64,000 bases of DNA from contig NZ_JBALOV010000023.1 of assembly GCF_036965045.1 (NCBI RefSeq), forward strand, positions 79,455 to 143,454. Direction: 5' to 3'. The notes below the pieces were generated by a model. It saw only the letters and a list, made by a program, of their open reading frames with translations. It had not been told where the DNA came from and did not search any database. How positions within the stretch are numbered: the stretch's first letter is position 1; every line of letters begins with the position of its first letter. Origin of the DNA: Ferdinandcohnia sp036965045. GTDB lineage: Bacteria > Bacillota > Bacilli > Bacillales > Bacillaceae_L. Shown one piece after another: positions 8,085 through 16,356 of this stretch. The translations under genes and the position numbers were made by a program.

Positions 8085-8242
8085 AAAAAGCCCTCTTCAG
8101 ACAGAAGAGGGCAGAAGGTCAGTTCCGATATCCTCTTCTTATCTCTCAAGTTTACTTGCTGGAATTGGCACGGTACATAATTGTCCGCTGCCGAGGTTTC
8201 GTAGGGCCAGTCCCTCCACCTNNCACCTCTCTTGATAAGAAG
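8085..8242 (-). promoter_or_regulatory. SAM-I (S-box) riboswitch with terminator, upstream of metN
   Basis: Read on the minus strand: CTTCTTATCAAGAGAGGTG, then GGAGGGACTGGCCC, GAAACCTCGGCAGC, GTGCCAATTCCAGCAAG and the closing AGATAAGAAG. These are the conserved S-box elements (aptamer 8242-8134). The terminator GCCCTCTTC/GAAGAGGGC (8090-8112) with a T run follows. SAM binding should terminate transcription of metNPQ-M20. Two unknown bases (8222-8223) interrupt the 5' strand of the aptamer. Confidence 0.95.
8222..8223. other. 2-base assembly gap (NN) inside the SAM riboswitch
   Basis: The Ns are flanked on both sides by the same 5 bases, CACCT. A normal S-box has this stretch once, so the Ns probably mark two contig ends joined with an undetected overlap rather than missing sequence. 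Confidence 0.75.
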
Positions 8243-8261
8243 TATTTTTAATATAAAACAA

Positions 8262-8290
8262 ACTATACATCGGTATAATAGAGTTGTCAA
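8262..8290 (-). promoter_or_regulatory. sigma-A promoter of the metNPQ operon
   Basis: On the minus strand TTGACA (8290-8285), 17-bp spacer, TATAGT (8267-8262), about 20 bases upstream of the S-box aptamer. Confidence 0.8.
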
Positions 8291-8372
8291 TATATTTGAT
8301 ATCTTTTTGTTATTTTTATTATCAGAAAAAAATATGCCGTTATAATATTAGCATTATTTTTAATAAAGTTAT

Positions 8373-8468
8373 TTATTCGGACCGTACACCCTGCTGTCTA
8401 TTGGTTTTGCCTCTCCTTTGAGCCTTATAGTGAGGGTGATACTTGAACCAATACTTCGTCCACTTCAT
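8373..8468 (-). CDS. possible 31-aa basic ORF coupled to the TetR gene
   Basis: The ATG overlaps the TGA stop of the upstream TetR gene (ATGATG arrangement), so translation could be coupled. The 31-residue product is Lys/Arg/Tyr/Trp-rich, starts MKWTKYWFKYHPHYKAQRR and has no recognisable domain. There is no separate ribosome binding site and no homology I can name. It may be chance; the coupling geometry is the only support. Confidence 0.3.
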   Translation of the reverse strand: MKWTKYWFKYHPHYKAQRRGKTNRQQGVRSE

Positions 8469-9298
8469 CATGTAAAATATTTTCCTAATAAGTATGCAAT
8501 CCACTTGCAATGGGGATGGTTACGGATATTTTCGAGGAGTCCTTTGATGATTGCCTGGTTAAACGTTTGTTTTTGCACCTGTTCCTGTAAAAGAAGTAAT
8601 GACTCTCTTTCAATCGAATCCTCCATTTCTTTTACTTTCTCGTCAATCAAAGAACTCAATTCTTCCTCCGTTATATCTCCGTTTAATTGAAAAATGGACA
8701 GGTCCATATGCTCTTTTTGCAGAAACGGAATGTTCATTCCTTGAGCCAAAAGATCCGTTTTCTCCACAAGGGATTTACAAAGGACTTCCACATCTAATGG
8801 AAAATCCTGATACAAAAAAAGCTCCGAATACATGCGCATAAAACCTTTAATGCAATAGAGTAAATCATATTTCGTTTGATCTACTTTTTCTCCGTAGATG
8901 CGGTCAATCATCGAGAGAATTGTAGAATTAATAAGTTTATCGAAGTTGCGCAACTTAATGATAAGCTTTTCGTTAAGAGACTGCGTATACTCCTTCATTA
9001 GAATATTGGCGAAGTCCGTATGTTGTCCAAAGGATTGAAAGCTTACATAGTAAAAATCATATAGAAGATTTTTTTCATCCTTCTTATTTCTGACTACATG
9101 GTCAATGTCGGCATAAATTTGTTCCATGAATTGGTCAATTAAAGCAATAATTAATTCATCCTTAGACTTAAAGGAAAGATAAAAGGCTCCCTTTGAAATG
9201 CCGCATTGGTCGGTTATTTGTTGAACAGAAGTTGCTTCGAATCCTTGCTTTGCGAAAAGTTCAAGTGCTTTTTCCATAATTAACTGTTTTTTCACCAT
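8468..9298 (-). CDS. TetR family transcriptional regulator (YerO-like)
   Basis: 276 residues. The N-terminal TetR helix-turn-helix (about residues 5-50) contains ALELFAKQGFEATSVQQIT and GISKGAFYLSFKSKDEL. The long C-terminal ligand/dimer domain is variable, as usual. It is divergent from the RND efflux gene at 9397, the same arrangement as yerO-yerP(swrC) in B. subtilis, and an inverted repeat lies between them. It probably represses the pump gene and itself; the inducer cannot be told from sequence. Confidence 0.88.
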   Translation of the reverse strand: MVKKQLIMEKALELFAKQGFEATSVQQITDQCGISKGAFYLSFKSKDELIIALIDQFMEQIYADIDHVVRNKKDEKNLLYDFYYVSFQSFGQHTDFANILMKEYTQSLNEKLIIKLRNFDKLINSTILSMIDRIYGEKVDQTKYDLLYCIKGFMRMYSELFLYQDFPLDVEVLCKSLVEKTDLLAQGMNIPFLQKEHMDLSIFQLNGDITEEELSSLIDEKVKEMEDSIERESLLLLQEQVQKQTFNQAIIKGLLENIRNHPHCKWIAYLLGKYFT

Positions 9299-9331
9299 AT
9301 GCTGTTTCTCTCCTATTGTCTATCATTGACA

Positions 9332-9349
9332 AATGACTGAATGGTCATT
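9332..9349. promoter_or_regulatory. probable TetR operator
   Basis: Inverted repeat AATGAC-N6-GTCATT centred in the divergent promoter region, 33 bases from the TetR start and about 48 bases from the swrC start. Both size and symmetry fit a TetR dimer site. Confidence 0.6.
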
Positions 9350-9396
9350 ATTATAAATAAATGGGTTAAACAAGTCAATCTAGGGTAGGTGTAAGT

Positions 9397-12300
9397 GTGA
9401 GAGGTATAGCCAATTTTGTATTAAAAAACAAACTCGCGGTTTGGTTGTTAACAATCATTATCACGGTATCTGGTATTTATTCGGGTACACAAATGAAGAC
9501 AGAAACGATTCCAGATATATCAATTCCATTCCTTATGGTAATGGATGTGTATCCTGGAGCAACTCCTGAACAGGTAATGGAAGATGTCTCGATGCCAATT
9601 GAAAAAGCGGTCGAAGGACTGGATGGAGTTAAGTCCGTCTATTCAAATTCCTATTCAAACATGGCGAATATTCAGGTTGAATATGACTATGGGGAGGATA
9701 TGGATGAGGCTAAGCGTGAACTTCAGTCTGCGTTAGACGCAGTAACTTTACCGGAAAATGCGCAAAAGCCAGTCATTACAGCAATTAGCATGAACATGAT
9801 GCCGGTTGTCGCTCTTAGCGTAAGTAGTACAACTGAAGACATTGTGGAATTAACATCAACAGTTGAAGATGTTTTACTTCCGAAAATTGAAAAGTTGGAT
9901 GGAGTTGGCTCCGCAACAATCACAGGCCAGCATATTGAGGAAGTACAACTTACCTATAATAAAGAAAAAATGGCTAAACTTGACTTAACGGAAGACACAG
10001 TTAAGCAAATGATTCAAGCTAGTGATTTGGCTGTATCATTAGGTCTTTTTGAATTTGAAGAAGGCGAACAGGCAGTTTCGATTGATGGAAAATTCATGAC
10101 AGCAGATGAATTGAAGGAAATGTTAATTCCTGTTACACCTTCCGAAAATAACCCTGTACCTTTTATAAAGCTTGGTGAGATCGCAACAATTGAAGAGGTT
10201 GGACGCGTTCAATCCGTTTCACGTACGAACGGAAAAGATGCCATTGCGATTCAAATTGTCAAAGAGCAACAGGCTAACACAGTGGATGTTGTAAATGAGG
10301 TAAAGGATCTTATTAAGGATGAACAAGAGCGCATCGAGGGCCTTGTCATCGATGTATCGCTAGACCAAGGTGAGCCGATTGAACAATCCGTTTCGACAAT
10401 GGTTGAAAAAGCACTCTTTGGTGGTTTAATTGCAGTGTTGATTATTTTACTTTTCCTACGGAATTTTAGATCAACGATTATTTCGATAGTATCAATTCCA
10501 GTCTCCATTTTTATGGCATTATTGTTATTGAAGTGGTTGGATATTACGCTGAACTTAATGACACTAGGAGCCGTAACCGTTGCGATTGGCCGGGTAATCG
10601 ATGACTCCATCGTAGTAGTAGAAAACATATATCGAAGACTTCATTTAAAAGAAGAAAAATTAAATGGTCGAGCATTAATTCGTGAAGCAACGCTTGAAAT
10701 GTTCAAACCAATCCTTTCATCTACATTAGTTACGGTTGCAGTCTTCGCACCACTTATTTTCGTAGGAGGAATGGTTGGCGAGTTGTTCATGCCGTTCGCA
10801 TTAACAATGACTTTCGCTTTAGGTGCTTCCCTATTAGTCGCGATCACAATTGTACCGGCATTATCTCATACACTCTTTAAAAAACAGCTTTATATTGAAA
10901 AAACAGAAGCGAAACATAAAGAGGCAGGTAAGCTTGCAAATTGGTACAAAGGTATTTTAAATTGGTCACTCAATCATAAAATCATTGTATCTGTCCTATC
11001 AATCTTATTATTAGGGGGCAGCGTAGCATTAACACCTTTAATTGGTTTTAGTTTTATGGGTAGTGAAGAAGAGAAGGTTATGTATTTAACCTACACACCA
11101 GGTACTGGTGAGTTAAAGGATGAAACACTTGAGAATGTGGCAGCTGTTGAAGACGAGTTATTAAAGCGAGAAGACATTGATATTCTTCAACTTTCAGTTA
11201 CGGAAAGTGGAGATCCGATGGCCGCGATGATGGGAGGCGGAGGTGACGGTGCACTTATGTACCTCATTTTTGACCCAGAGATGGATAATTTCCCTGAAGT
11301 CCGTGAGGAAATTGAGGAGTATGTGTTTAATATTGGCCAATCCGGTGAGTGGAAGAGCCAAAACTTCTCGTCAATGTCTATGAATTCAAGTGAAGTAAGT
11401 TATACATTATATAGTGAAGATTTAAATAAGCTTTATGATGCAGTTGATATGGTTGAAGATGTCATGAATGATGCAGACGGCTTGGAGGATGTTTCTTCAA
11501 GTGCGGAGGATGCGTATGTTGAGTACACATTCCACGTCGAGCAAGATAATCTACTGCAGTATGGACTTACAACAGGTCAGATTGTCATGATGTTAAATCC
11601 AGATCGTTCACAAGAGGTTTTAACTACAGTTGAAAAAGACGGAAATACGATAGAGGTTGTTGTTCAGCAGGAAAAAGTAGCGACACCTAAATCAATCGAT
11701 GACCTTCTTGCAACACAGGTTCCGACAGCAACAGGCACCGCATTACCGCTTTCTGAGTTGGTAGAGGTTAAGGAAGGAACAACATTAAATACACTTGCTC
11801 GTAGTAAAGGTGAGTACTATGCATCCGTTTCAGGAAACATAATTGGTGATGACATTTCAAAAGTCACATCCAAGGTTGGAAAAGACATTGATAAGCTTGA
11901 CCTTCCTAAAGGTGTAACGTTAGGGGTGGCTGGCGTTCAAGCGGACATGGTTGAAACATTTACCCAGCTAGGTCTTGCAATGCTTGCTGCGATAGCAATT
12001 GTATACTTCATTCTTGTTGTGACATTCGGTGAGGGGGTTGCGCCATTTGCGATTCTATTCTCCCTTCCATTTGCGGTCATTGGTTCATTCGTTGGTTTAT
12101 TGATTGCTGATGAAACCATTTCCGTATCCGTAATGATGGGTCTATTGATGTTAATTGGTATTGTTGTAACAAACGCAATCGTTCTAGTCGACCGTATTAT
12201 TCATATGGAGCGTGAGGGAATGACAATGCGTGAAGCAATCCTTGAAGCTGGTTCAACCCGTCTGCGTCCAATTTTAATGACAGCAATCGCGACAATGGGT

Positions 12301-12480
12301 GCATTGATTCCGTTATTATTCGGCGAAGGCGGCGGTGGCTTAATTTCGAAAGGGCTTGGTATTACCGTTATCGGCGGTCTAGCAAGTTCGACATTATTAA
12401 CACTGCTAGTCGTTCCGATTGTCTATGAAATCCTGTCAAAAATCTTTAAGAAAGATCGTAAAAACATACAAGAAAACTAA
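9397..12480 (+). CDS. swrC: RND-family efflux transporter (SwrC/YerP-like)
   Basis: 1027 residues, the usual length of RND pumps. It shows the AcrB/MMPL topology: TM1, a large extracytoplasmic loop, a TM2-6 block with the RND motif GRVIDDSIVVVENIYRRL (about 398-415, charged residues of the proton relay), a second large loop and a final TM block. In B. subtilis the relative exports surfactin and is needed for swarming; other members of this Gram-positive group export bile salts or lipids, so the substrate here is uncertain. No membrane-fusion or outer-membrane partner is encoded nearby, as expected in a Gram-positive. GTG start behind GGTAGGTG. Confidence 0.92.
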   Translation: MRGIANFVLKNKLAVWLLTIIITVSGIYSGTQMKTETIPDISIPFLMVMDVYPGATPEQVMEDVSMPIEKAVEGLDGVKSVYSNSYSNMANIQVEYDYGEDMDEAKRELQSALDAVTLPENAQKPVITAISMNMMPVVALSVSSTTEDIVELTSTVEDVLLPKIEKLDGVGSATITGQHIEEVQLTYNKEKMAKLDLTEDTVKQMIQASDLAVSLGLFEFEEGEQAVSIDGKFMTADELKEMLIPVTPSENNPVPFIKLGEIATIEEVGRVQSVSRTNGKDAIAIQIVKEQQANTVDVVNEVKDLIKDEQERIEGLVIDVSLDQGEPIEQSVSTMVEKALFGGLIAVLIILLFLRNFRSTIISIVSIPVSIFMALLLLKWLDITLNLMTLGAVTVAIGRVIDDSIVVVENIYRRLHLKEEKLNGRALIREATLEMFKPILSSTLVTVAVFAPLIFVGGMVGELFMPFALTMTFALGASLLVAITIVPALSHTLFKKQLYIEKTEAKHKEAGKLANWYKGILNWSLNHKIIVSVLSILLLGGSVALTPLIGFSFMGSEEEKVMYLTYTPGTGELKDETLENVAAVEDELLKREDIDILQLSVTESGDPMAAMMGGGGDGALMYLIFDPEMDNFPEVREEIEEYVFNIGQSGEWKSQNFSSMSMNSSEVSYTLYSEDLNKLYDAVDMVEDVMNDADGLEDVSSSAEDAYVEYTFHVEQDNLLQYGLTTGQIVMMLNPDRSQEVLTTVEKDGNTIEVVVQQEKVATPKSIDDLLATQVPTATGTALPLSELVEVKEGTTLNTLARSKGEYYASVSGNIIGDDISKVTSKVGKDIDKLDLPKGVTLGVAGVQADMVETFTQLGLAMLAAIAIVYFILVVTFGEGVAPFAILFSLPFAVIGSFVGLLIADETISVSVMMGLLMLIGIVVTNAIVLVDRIIHMEREGMTMREAILEAGSTRLRPILMTAIATMGALIPLLFGEGGGGLISKGLGITVIGGLASSTLLTLLVVPIVYEILSKIFKKDRKNIQEN

Positions 12481-12488
12481 TTGATTAC

Positions 12489-12526
12489 ACCCTACAAGGT
12501 TAAACATATCTTGTAGGGTTTTTTTA
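12489..12526 (+). terminator. swrC terminator
   Basis: Stem ACCCTACAAG/CTTGTAGGGT (12489-12519) followed by TTTTTTTA. Confidence 0.95.
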
Positions 12527-12549
12527 TGTAAAAATAGTTAAAAGAGGTG

Positions 12550-12580
12550 TTGACCTTGACGTTACGTCAAGGTGTAAAGT
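12550..12580 (+). promoter_or_regulatory. MerR-type promoter/operator of the TipA-like gene
   Basis: TTGACC (12550-12555) and TAAAGT (12575-12580) are separated by 19 bp, the over-long spacer typical of MerR-activated promoters. The spacer region holds a perfect palindrome, ACCTTGACGT-T-ACGTCAAGGT (12553-12573). The regulator that follows probably binds here and activates its own gene. Confidence 0.85.
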
Positions 12581-12602
12581 GAAAATATCAGGGGGTGATG
12601 AG

Positions 12603-13370
12603 ATGGAATACACGGTTCAAAGGCTAGCAAAGCTAGCGGGAGTCAGCACAAGAACACTGAGGTATTATGATGAGATTGAGATTCTTAAGCCGGCAAGAAT
12701 CAATTCATCGGGGTATCGAATCTATGGACAAGATGAAGTTAACCGTCTCCAGCAAATCCTTTTTTACCGTGAGCTTGGGGTCAATCTAACTGATATTAAA
12801 CAAATCATAACAAACCCTGCTTTCGATGAATTCAAGGCACTAGAAGAACATCGAAAGCAGCTCCTTGATAAACGAAAACAAATAGATCAATTAATTGCCA
12901 ATGTCGAAAAGACAATTGCGCAAAAAGAAGGGAGAATAACAATGTCTGATCAAGAAAAATTTGAAGGCTTTAAAAAGAAAGCCATTGAAGAAAACGAGCG
13001 AAAATACGGAATAGAAATCTGTGAAAAATATGGCGAAGAAACCGTTCAACAATCAAACGAGAAATTTAAGAACATGTCTAAAGAAGATCATGATGCAGTG
13101 ACCCGTCTTAGTGAAGAGTTAATGGAAACCCTAAAGGAAGCGATGAAGACAGGCGACGCTTCAGGGGAACTAGCACAAAAGGCAGCAGATTTACACAAGC
13201 AGTGGCTCATGTTTTTCTGGCCGAGCTACTCAAAAGAGGCACATGCAGGCTTAGCACAAATGTATGTCGATGACGAAAGATTCACAGCGTATTACGACAA
13301 AGAACAGCCAGGAACCGCAGAGTTCCTAAGAGATGCCATTCACGTGTATACGGGGCAAAAGAGTGAATAA
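12603..13370 (+). CDS. MerR family regulator with TipAS ligand domain (TipA/Mta-like)
   Basis: 255 residues. The N-terminal MerR winged helix (about 1-70) carries YTVQRLAKLAGVSTRTLRYYDEI and SGYRIYGQDEVNRLQ, followed by a dimerisation helix. The C-terminal half from about residue 115 is a TipAS domain (antibiotic-recognition helical bundle) with AADLHKQWLMFFWP and QPGTAEFLRDAIHVY. Relatives (B. subtilis Mta, Streptomyces TipA) activate multidrug-efflux genes when bound to thiopeptides or other drugs. The ATG at 12603 is preferred because GGGGGTGATGAG precedes it; a GTG at 12579 overlaps the promoter. No drug-efflux gene is directly downstream, but swrC is just upstream on the same strand. Confidence 0.9.
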   Translation: MEYTVQRLAKLAGVSTRTLRYYDEIEILKPARINSSGYRIYGQDEVNRLQQILFYRELGVNLTDIKQIITNPAFDEFKALEEHRKQLLDKRKQIDQLIANVEKTIAQKEGRITMSDQEKFEGFKKKAIEENERKYGIEICEKYGEETVQQSNEKFKNMSKEDHDAVTRLSEELMETLKEAMKTGDASGELAQKAADLHKQWLMFFWPSYSKEAHAGLAQMYVDDERFTAYYDKEQPGTAEFLRDAIHVYTGQKSE

Positions 13371-13387
13371 ATGTTTGGGTAATGATG

Positions 13388-13418
13388 GGGCGAGATCGTA
13401 ATTGATCTTGCCCTTTGT
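13388..13418 (+). terminator. terminator of the TipA-like gene
   Basis: GGGCGAGATC/GATCTTGCCC stem (13388-13413) with a 6-base loop, followed by TTTGTTTGGTTTT. Confidence 0.85.
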
Positions 13419-13690
13419 TTGGTTTTACAGGGGTATTTAATAAGGGGAAGTGGGGTGAAGTACTTTTCTATTGAGTATTGGAGTCATTCGTGCCTTCATT
13501 CGCTTGATGAAGACCATTCCGGAAAGTGCATCCACTCCGTTCGGTCCTTCGCCCGGCTCTTCAAAGGATTAACATCAATGCTACAGAGAAGTAAAGAAAA
13601 TGAAATCCCAATATCCGGAATACTTCCCTGACAAGCAACATAGGGTGTAGTAAATATGGAAGACATCTAGTCTACTAGAGGGTCTTCAGA
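13419..13690. other. intergenic region without a recognisable gene
   Basis: No convincing gene. The minus strand at about 13442-13560 has a short open frame (with ALSGMVFIKRMKARMTPILN) but no ribosome binding site or family match. Near the right end GAAGACATCTAGT can pair imperfectly with ACTAGAGGGTCTTC (13659-13687), a hairpin without a T run just upstream of the ferredoxin ribosome binding site. Confidence 0.5.
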
Positions 13691-13704
13691 TAGGGGGGAT
13701 TTGA

Positions 13705-13941
13705 GTGGCATATGTAATCACGTCTCCATGTGGGGCGGAGAAGGCAGCAGAATGTGTAGAGGTGTGTCCTGTTGATTGTATTGAGCCTGGTGATGATCAG
13801 TATTATATCAACCCTGATATTTGTATTGACTGTGGGGCATGTGTGTCTGTTTGCCCAGTTGACGCAATTTTTCACGAAGATGAAGTACCAGATGACGAAA
13901 TTGGATTCGTAGAGCTAGCCCGAGATTTTTTTGGAGTCTAA
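13705..13941 (+). CDS. fdx: ferredoxin, 7Fe type (3Fe-4S/4Fe-4S)
   Basis: 78-residue acidic electron carrier. The first cluster motif is C9-x7-C17-x3-C21-P, lacking the second Cys of a 4Fe-4S CxxCxxC motif; the second is C-x2-C-x2-C-x3-CP. That pattern matches the Bacillus 7Fe ferredoxins, where one centre is 3Fe-4S and the other 4Fe-4S. The N-terminus AYVITSPC and the acidic tail also match. GTG start behind AGGGGGG. It is a single-gene unit with its own terminator. Confidence 0.92.
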   Translation: MAYVITSPCGAEKAAECVEVCPVDCIEPGDDQYYINPDICIDCGACVSVCPVDAIFHEDEVPDDEIGFVELARDFFGV

Positions 13942-13973
13942 ACCATCATACATAAAAAGTACCAATTCTAATT

Positions 13974-14008
13974 AGTAACTACACTTGTGGTTACTTTTAT
14001 TTTTGTTG
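13974..14008 (+). terminator. ferredoxin terminator
   Basis: AGTAACTACA/TGTGGTTACT stem (13974-13995, one T.G pair) followed by TTTATTTTTG. Confidence 0.8.
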
Positions 14009-14122
14009 AAAACATGGCAATCCTTTATGTGCCATCTTTGGAAAAAAAGTAATTACTACCACAAATTTACTTGTATATATTAAAATAAATGTAAGGGATT
14101 ACTTTTTGTAAAAACGTGGGCT

Positions 14123-14150
14123 CGGGACAGCGGGACAGGTCCCTCATCCC
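14123..14150. repeat. GGGACA-type palindromic repeat
   Basis: Contains GGGACAG, then GGGACAGGTCCC (perfect GGGAC/GTCCC arms) and CATCCC. It ends 4 bases before the ribosome binding site of the oxygenase gene, and is related to the element inside the ybcF-like gene. Confidence 0.6.
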
Positions 14151-14166
14151 AAAAGGAGAGGAAGAA

Positions 14167-15018
14167 ATGGAGAAAGTAAAGCAAATTCCAGCCTCACTCA
14201 TGGATTGGATTATTAAAACGTTAAACAGTGGCGTGAACCCTGAAGCGATTGTGGATGCAATGATTCGAAAAGGCTATGACCCTAGACTCTCTTATACTAC
14301 TCTGTTTCGAATTGTCGGAAATAAACCGATAAACACACCTGGTGTACAAGCCCCATATGAATATGAACAGCCCGAAATCGCAAAAAAGGGAAGTATCTTA
14401 CGCACAAGCGACCGAGAAATCAAGGTCTTATCAAAAGTAGAGAAGCCGTTTATTTTACATCTAGATCATTTCTTAAGCGAAGAGGAATGTAAACAGTTAA
14501 TTGAATTATCAAGAAGCCGCCTCAAGCCTTCAACCGTGATTGACCCGAAGACAGGTGAAGAAAAAGCGGCAACCGGTCGAACGAGTAAGGGAATGTCTTT
14601 TTATTTACAAGAAAATGAGTTTATTCAAAAAATAGAAAAAAGGATCTCGGAATTGACTGAGTTTCCCGTGGAAAATGGAGAGGGGCTGCAGGTCTTGAAT
14701 TATGGCATTGGTGAGGAATATAAAAGCCATTTTGATTATTTTCCACCAAGTAAGATAGACCCCGAAAAAGGGGGCCAGCGGGTCGGTACGTTCCTCATCT
14801 ATTTAAATGATGTACCAGCTGGGGGAGAAACGGTCTTTCCGAAAGCTGGTGTTTCAATTGTTCCGAAGAAAGGATCTGCCGTGTATTTTCAGTACGGGAA
14901 CAGCAAGGGTGAGGTAGATCGGATGTCTCTCCATTCAAGTGTACCTGTATCCGAGGGAGAAAAATGGGTCGCAACGAAATGGATTCGCCAAGGAAATATC
15001 TATAAGTCTAAACGTTAG
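14167..15018 (+). CDS. 2OG-Fe(II) oxygenase, prolyl 4-hydroxylase-like
   Basis: 283 residues. The C-terminal ~190 residues form a P4H-type double-stranded beta helix: HLDHFLSEEEC at the domain start, the Fe-binding YKSHFDYF (HxD), LNDVPAGGETVFP, and the distal His in SLHSSVPV with the 2-oxoglutarate-binding Lys in WVATKWIR. The N-terminal ~75 residues are a small helical region (DWIIKTLNSGVNPEAIVDAMI) found in Bacillus P4H-like proteins. The anthracis homologue hydroxylates proline in peptides; the native target is unknown. ATG 14167 behind GGAGAGG is the start; the frame upstream crosses a palindromic repeat. Confidence 0.88.
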   Translation: MEKVKQIPASLMDWIIKTLNSGVNPEAIVDAMIRKGYDPRLSYTTLFRIVGNKPINTPGVQAPYEYEQPEIAKKGSILRTSDREIKVLSKVEKPFILHLDHFLSEEECKQLIELSRSRLKPSTVIDPKTGEEKAATGRTSKGMSFYLQENEFIQKIEKRISELTEFPVENGEGLQVLNYGIGEEYKSHFDYFPPSKIDPEKGGQRVGTFLIYLNDVPAGGETVFPKAGVSIVPKKGSAVYFQYGNSKGEVDRMSLHSSVPVSEGEKWVATKWIRQGNIYKSKR

Positions 15019-15142
15019 GCATTCGAATAGAATTGTCAATGCAATCATGATATAGTTATACTAAGATTTTATGTAAGCTAAAAATGAAGCATTTTTTAAT
15101 AGCAAAAATATGTATACCATCATGTAGAAAGGTGTGTGAATA

Positions 15143-15637
15143 TTGGATAATCAGACGAAGGTTCAGACATTTAAAGATGTCATGGGGAATTATCCAACGG
15201 GTGTAACCGTTGTTACAACAACAGATGAAAATGGAGTTCCACTTGGATTAACGGTAAACTCATTTGCCTCTGTTTCATTGGATCCGACATTGATTTTGTG
15301 GTCGATTGATAAAAGGGTATCCACCTACGATATTTTTACAAAAACAGATAAATTTGCAGTACATGTTTTAGCCGGTGATCAAGGGGATATTTGCGCCCTT
15401 TTTGCAAGCAAGGGAACAGATCGTTTTGCGAATTGTGAATGGGAGATGTCTACTAACAATCTGCCGATCCTGAAGGGGGCTGCAGGCGTTTTACACTGCA
15501 AAACCTTTAAAACGGTTGAAGCGGGGGACCATACGATTTTAATTGGTGAAGTAGTTGAAATTGAAAACTACAGCAAGCCACCACTACTTTATCACAACCG
15601 TAAATTTGGCAATATTCCTGACGAATTTTATAAGTAA
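15143..15637 (+). CDS. flavin reductase family protein
   Basis: 164 residues with the FMN-binding split-barrel fold: MGNYPTGVTVVTT, GLTVNSFASVSLDPTLILWSID, FAVHVLAGDQ and DHTILIGEVVEIE. Relatives are NAD(P)H:FMN reductases that feed two-component monooxygenases such as HpaB/HpaC. No partner oxygenase is adjacent apart from the 2OG-dependent one, which does not need flavin, so the partner is unknown. TTG start behind GAAAGGTGTG. Confidence 0.87.
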   Translation: MDNQTKVQTFKDVMGNYPTGVTVVTTTDENGVPLGLTVNSFASVSLDPTLILWSIDKRVSTYDIFTKTDKFAVHVLAGDQGDICALFASKGTDRFANCEWEMSTNNLPILKGAAGVLHCKTFKTVEAGDHTILIGEVVEIENYSKPPLLYHNRKFGNIPDEFYK

Positions 15638-15645
15638 TCTCGACG

Positions 15646-15685
15646 GATACCTTTCTTGTTGGAGAAAGGTATCTTTAAATTTTTA
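15646..15685 (+). terminator. flavin reductase gene terminator
   Basis: GATACCTTTCT/AGAAAGGTATC perfect 11-bp stem followed by TTTAAATTTTT. Confidence 0.9.
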
Positions 15686-15714
15686 CCATTTTTAAACGAA
15701 GCGAGTGGCTTTAA

Positions 15715-16206
15715 GTGAAACTCATTGAGACATTAATGGATAGTTTACGATTACCTAATAAGGCAGCAATGAAGCGACTGAATAAGCTTGAAATGAGAAA
15801 TACAATTCTCTTTTTGCTGTTATTATTGTTTATCGTCGCACTTCCAATCGAAATTAATTTACTTTTGGATGATTCCTATAAGGAAAGTGATATCCCTCAA
15901 AATATTTATGTCATCCAAATCCTTTTGTTTTATCCGTTTTTGATGCTGTTTTTAGGTATAGCTGGGATTTCTGTATTAGCGGGGTTAGGAGTAGGGGTCA
16001 GTAAACTCACACACCGCCAGTTGAAATTTCAATTTCTTTGGAAAATGTGCGCATTTGCGTTAACAAAACCCATTATTATCTTTGCGGTTGCAAATTTACT
16101 GATTGGGACCCATTGGATTATAAATGCAATTGTAACTATTTTGCTATTTTACACAATCCTAAGGATGATTTTTCATTATCCAAAACGAGTAAAAAAGCAT
16201 ACATAA
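15715..16206 (+). CDS. uncharacterised membrane protein (DUF1189-like)
   Basis: 163 residues with four hydrophobic segments (about 29-50, 65-92, 108-128, 132-150) and basic ends. The N-terminal amphipathic part (LIETLMDSLRLPNKAAMKRLNKL) followed by a TM recalls DUF1189/Yip1-like proteins, but the match is not certain. GTG start without a strong ribosome binding site. It stands between two terminators and is probably monocistronic. Function unknown. Confidence 0.65.
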   Translation: MKLIETLMDSLRLPNKAAMKRLNKLEMRNTILFLLLLLFIVALPIEINLLLDDSYKESDIPQNIYVIQILLFYPFLMLFLGIAGISVLAGLGVGVSKLTHRQLKFQFLWKMCAFALTKPIIIFAVANLLIGTHWIINAIVTILLFYTILRMIFHYPKRVKKHT

Positions 16207-16236
16207 AGAACCGGTGCCCACCGGTTCTTTTTATTT
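16207..16236 (+). terminator. terminator
   Basis: AGAACCGGTG/CACCGGTTCT perfect stem with 2-base loop, followed by TTTTATTT, directly after the membrane protein stop. Confidence 0.95.
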
Positions 16237-16356
16237 AGATTGAAACTTTTTTTAAAAAGGGAAAACGTCATCTTGTAGAGGATAAGGCTTCTTCATAAAT
16301 AAATTACAGATCCTGTGAAACACTATCAGTATGTAAAATGTGTAAGGGGGATTTTT

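Noticed and set aside
14116..14166. Longer N-terminus for the P4H-like protein
   Set aside because: It would translate the palindromic repeat and has no ribosome binding site; ATG 14167 does.
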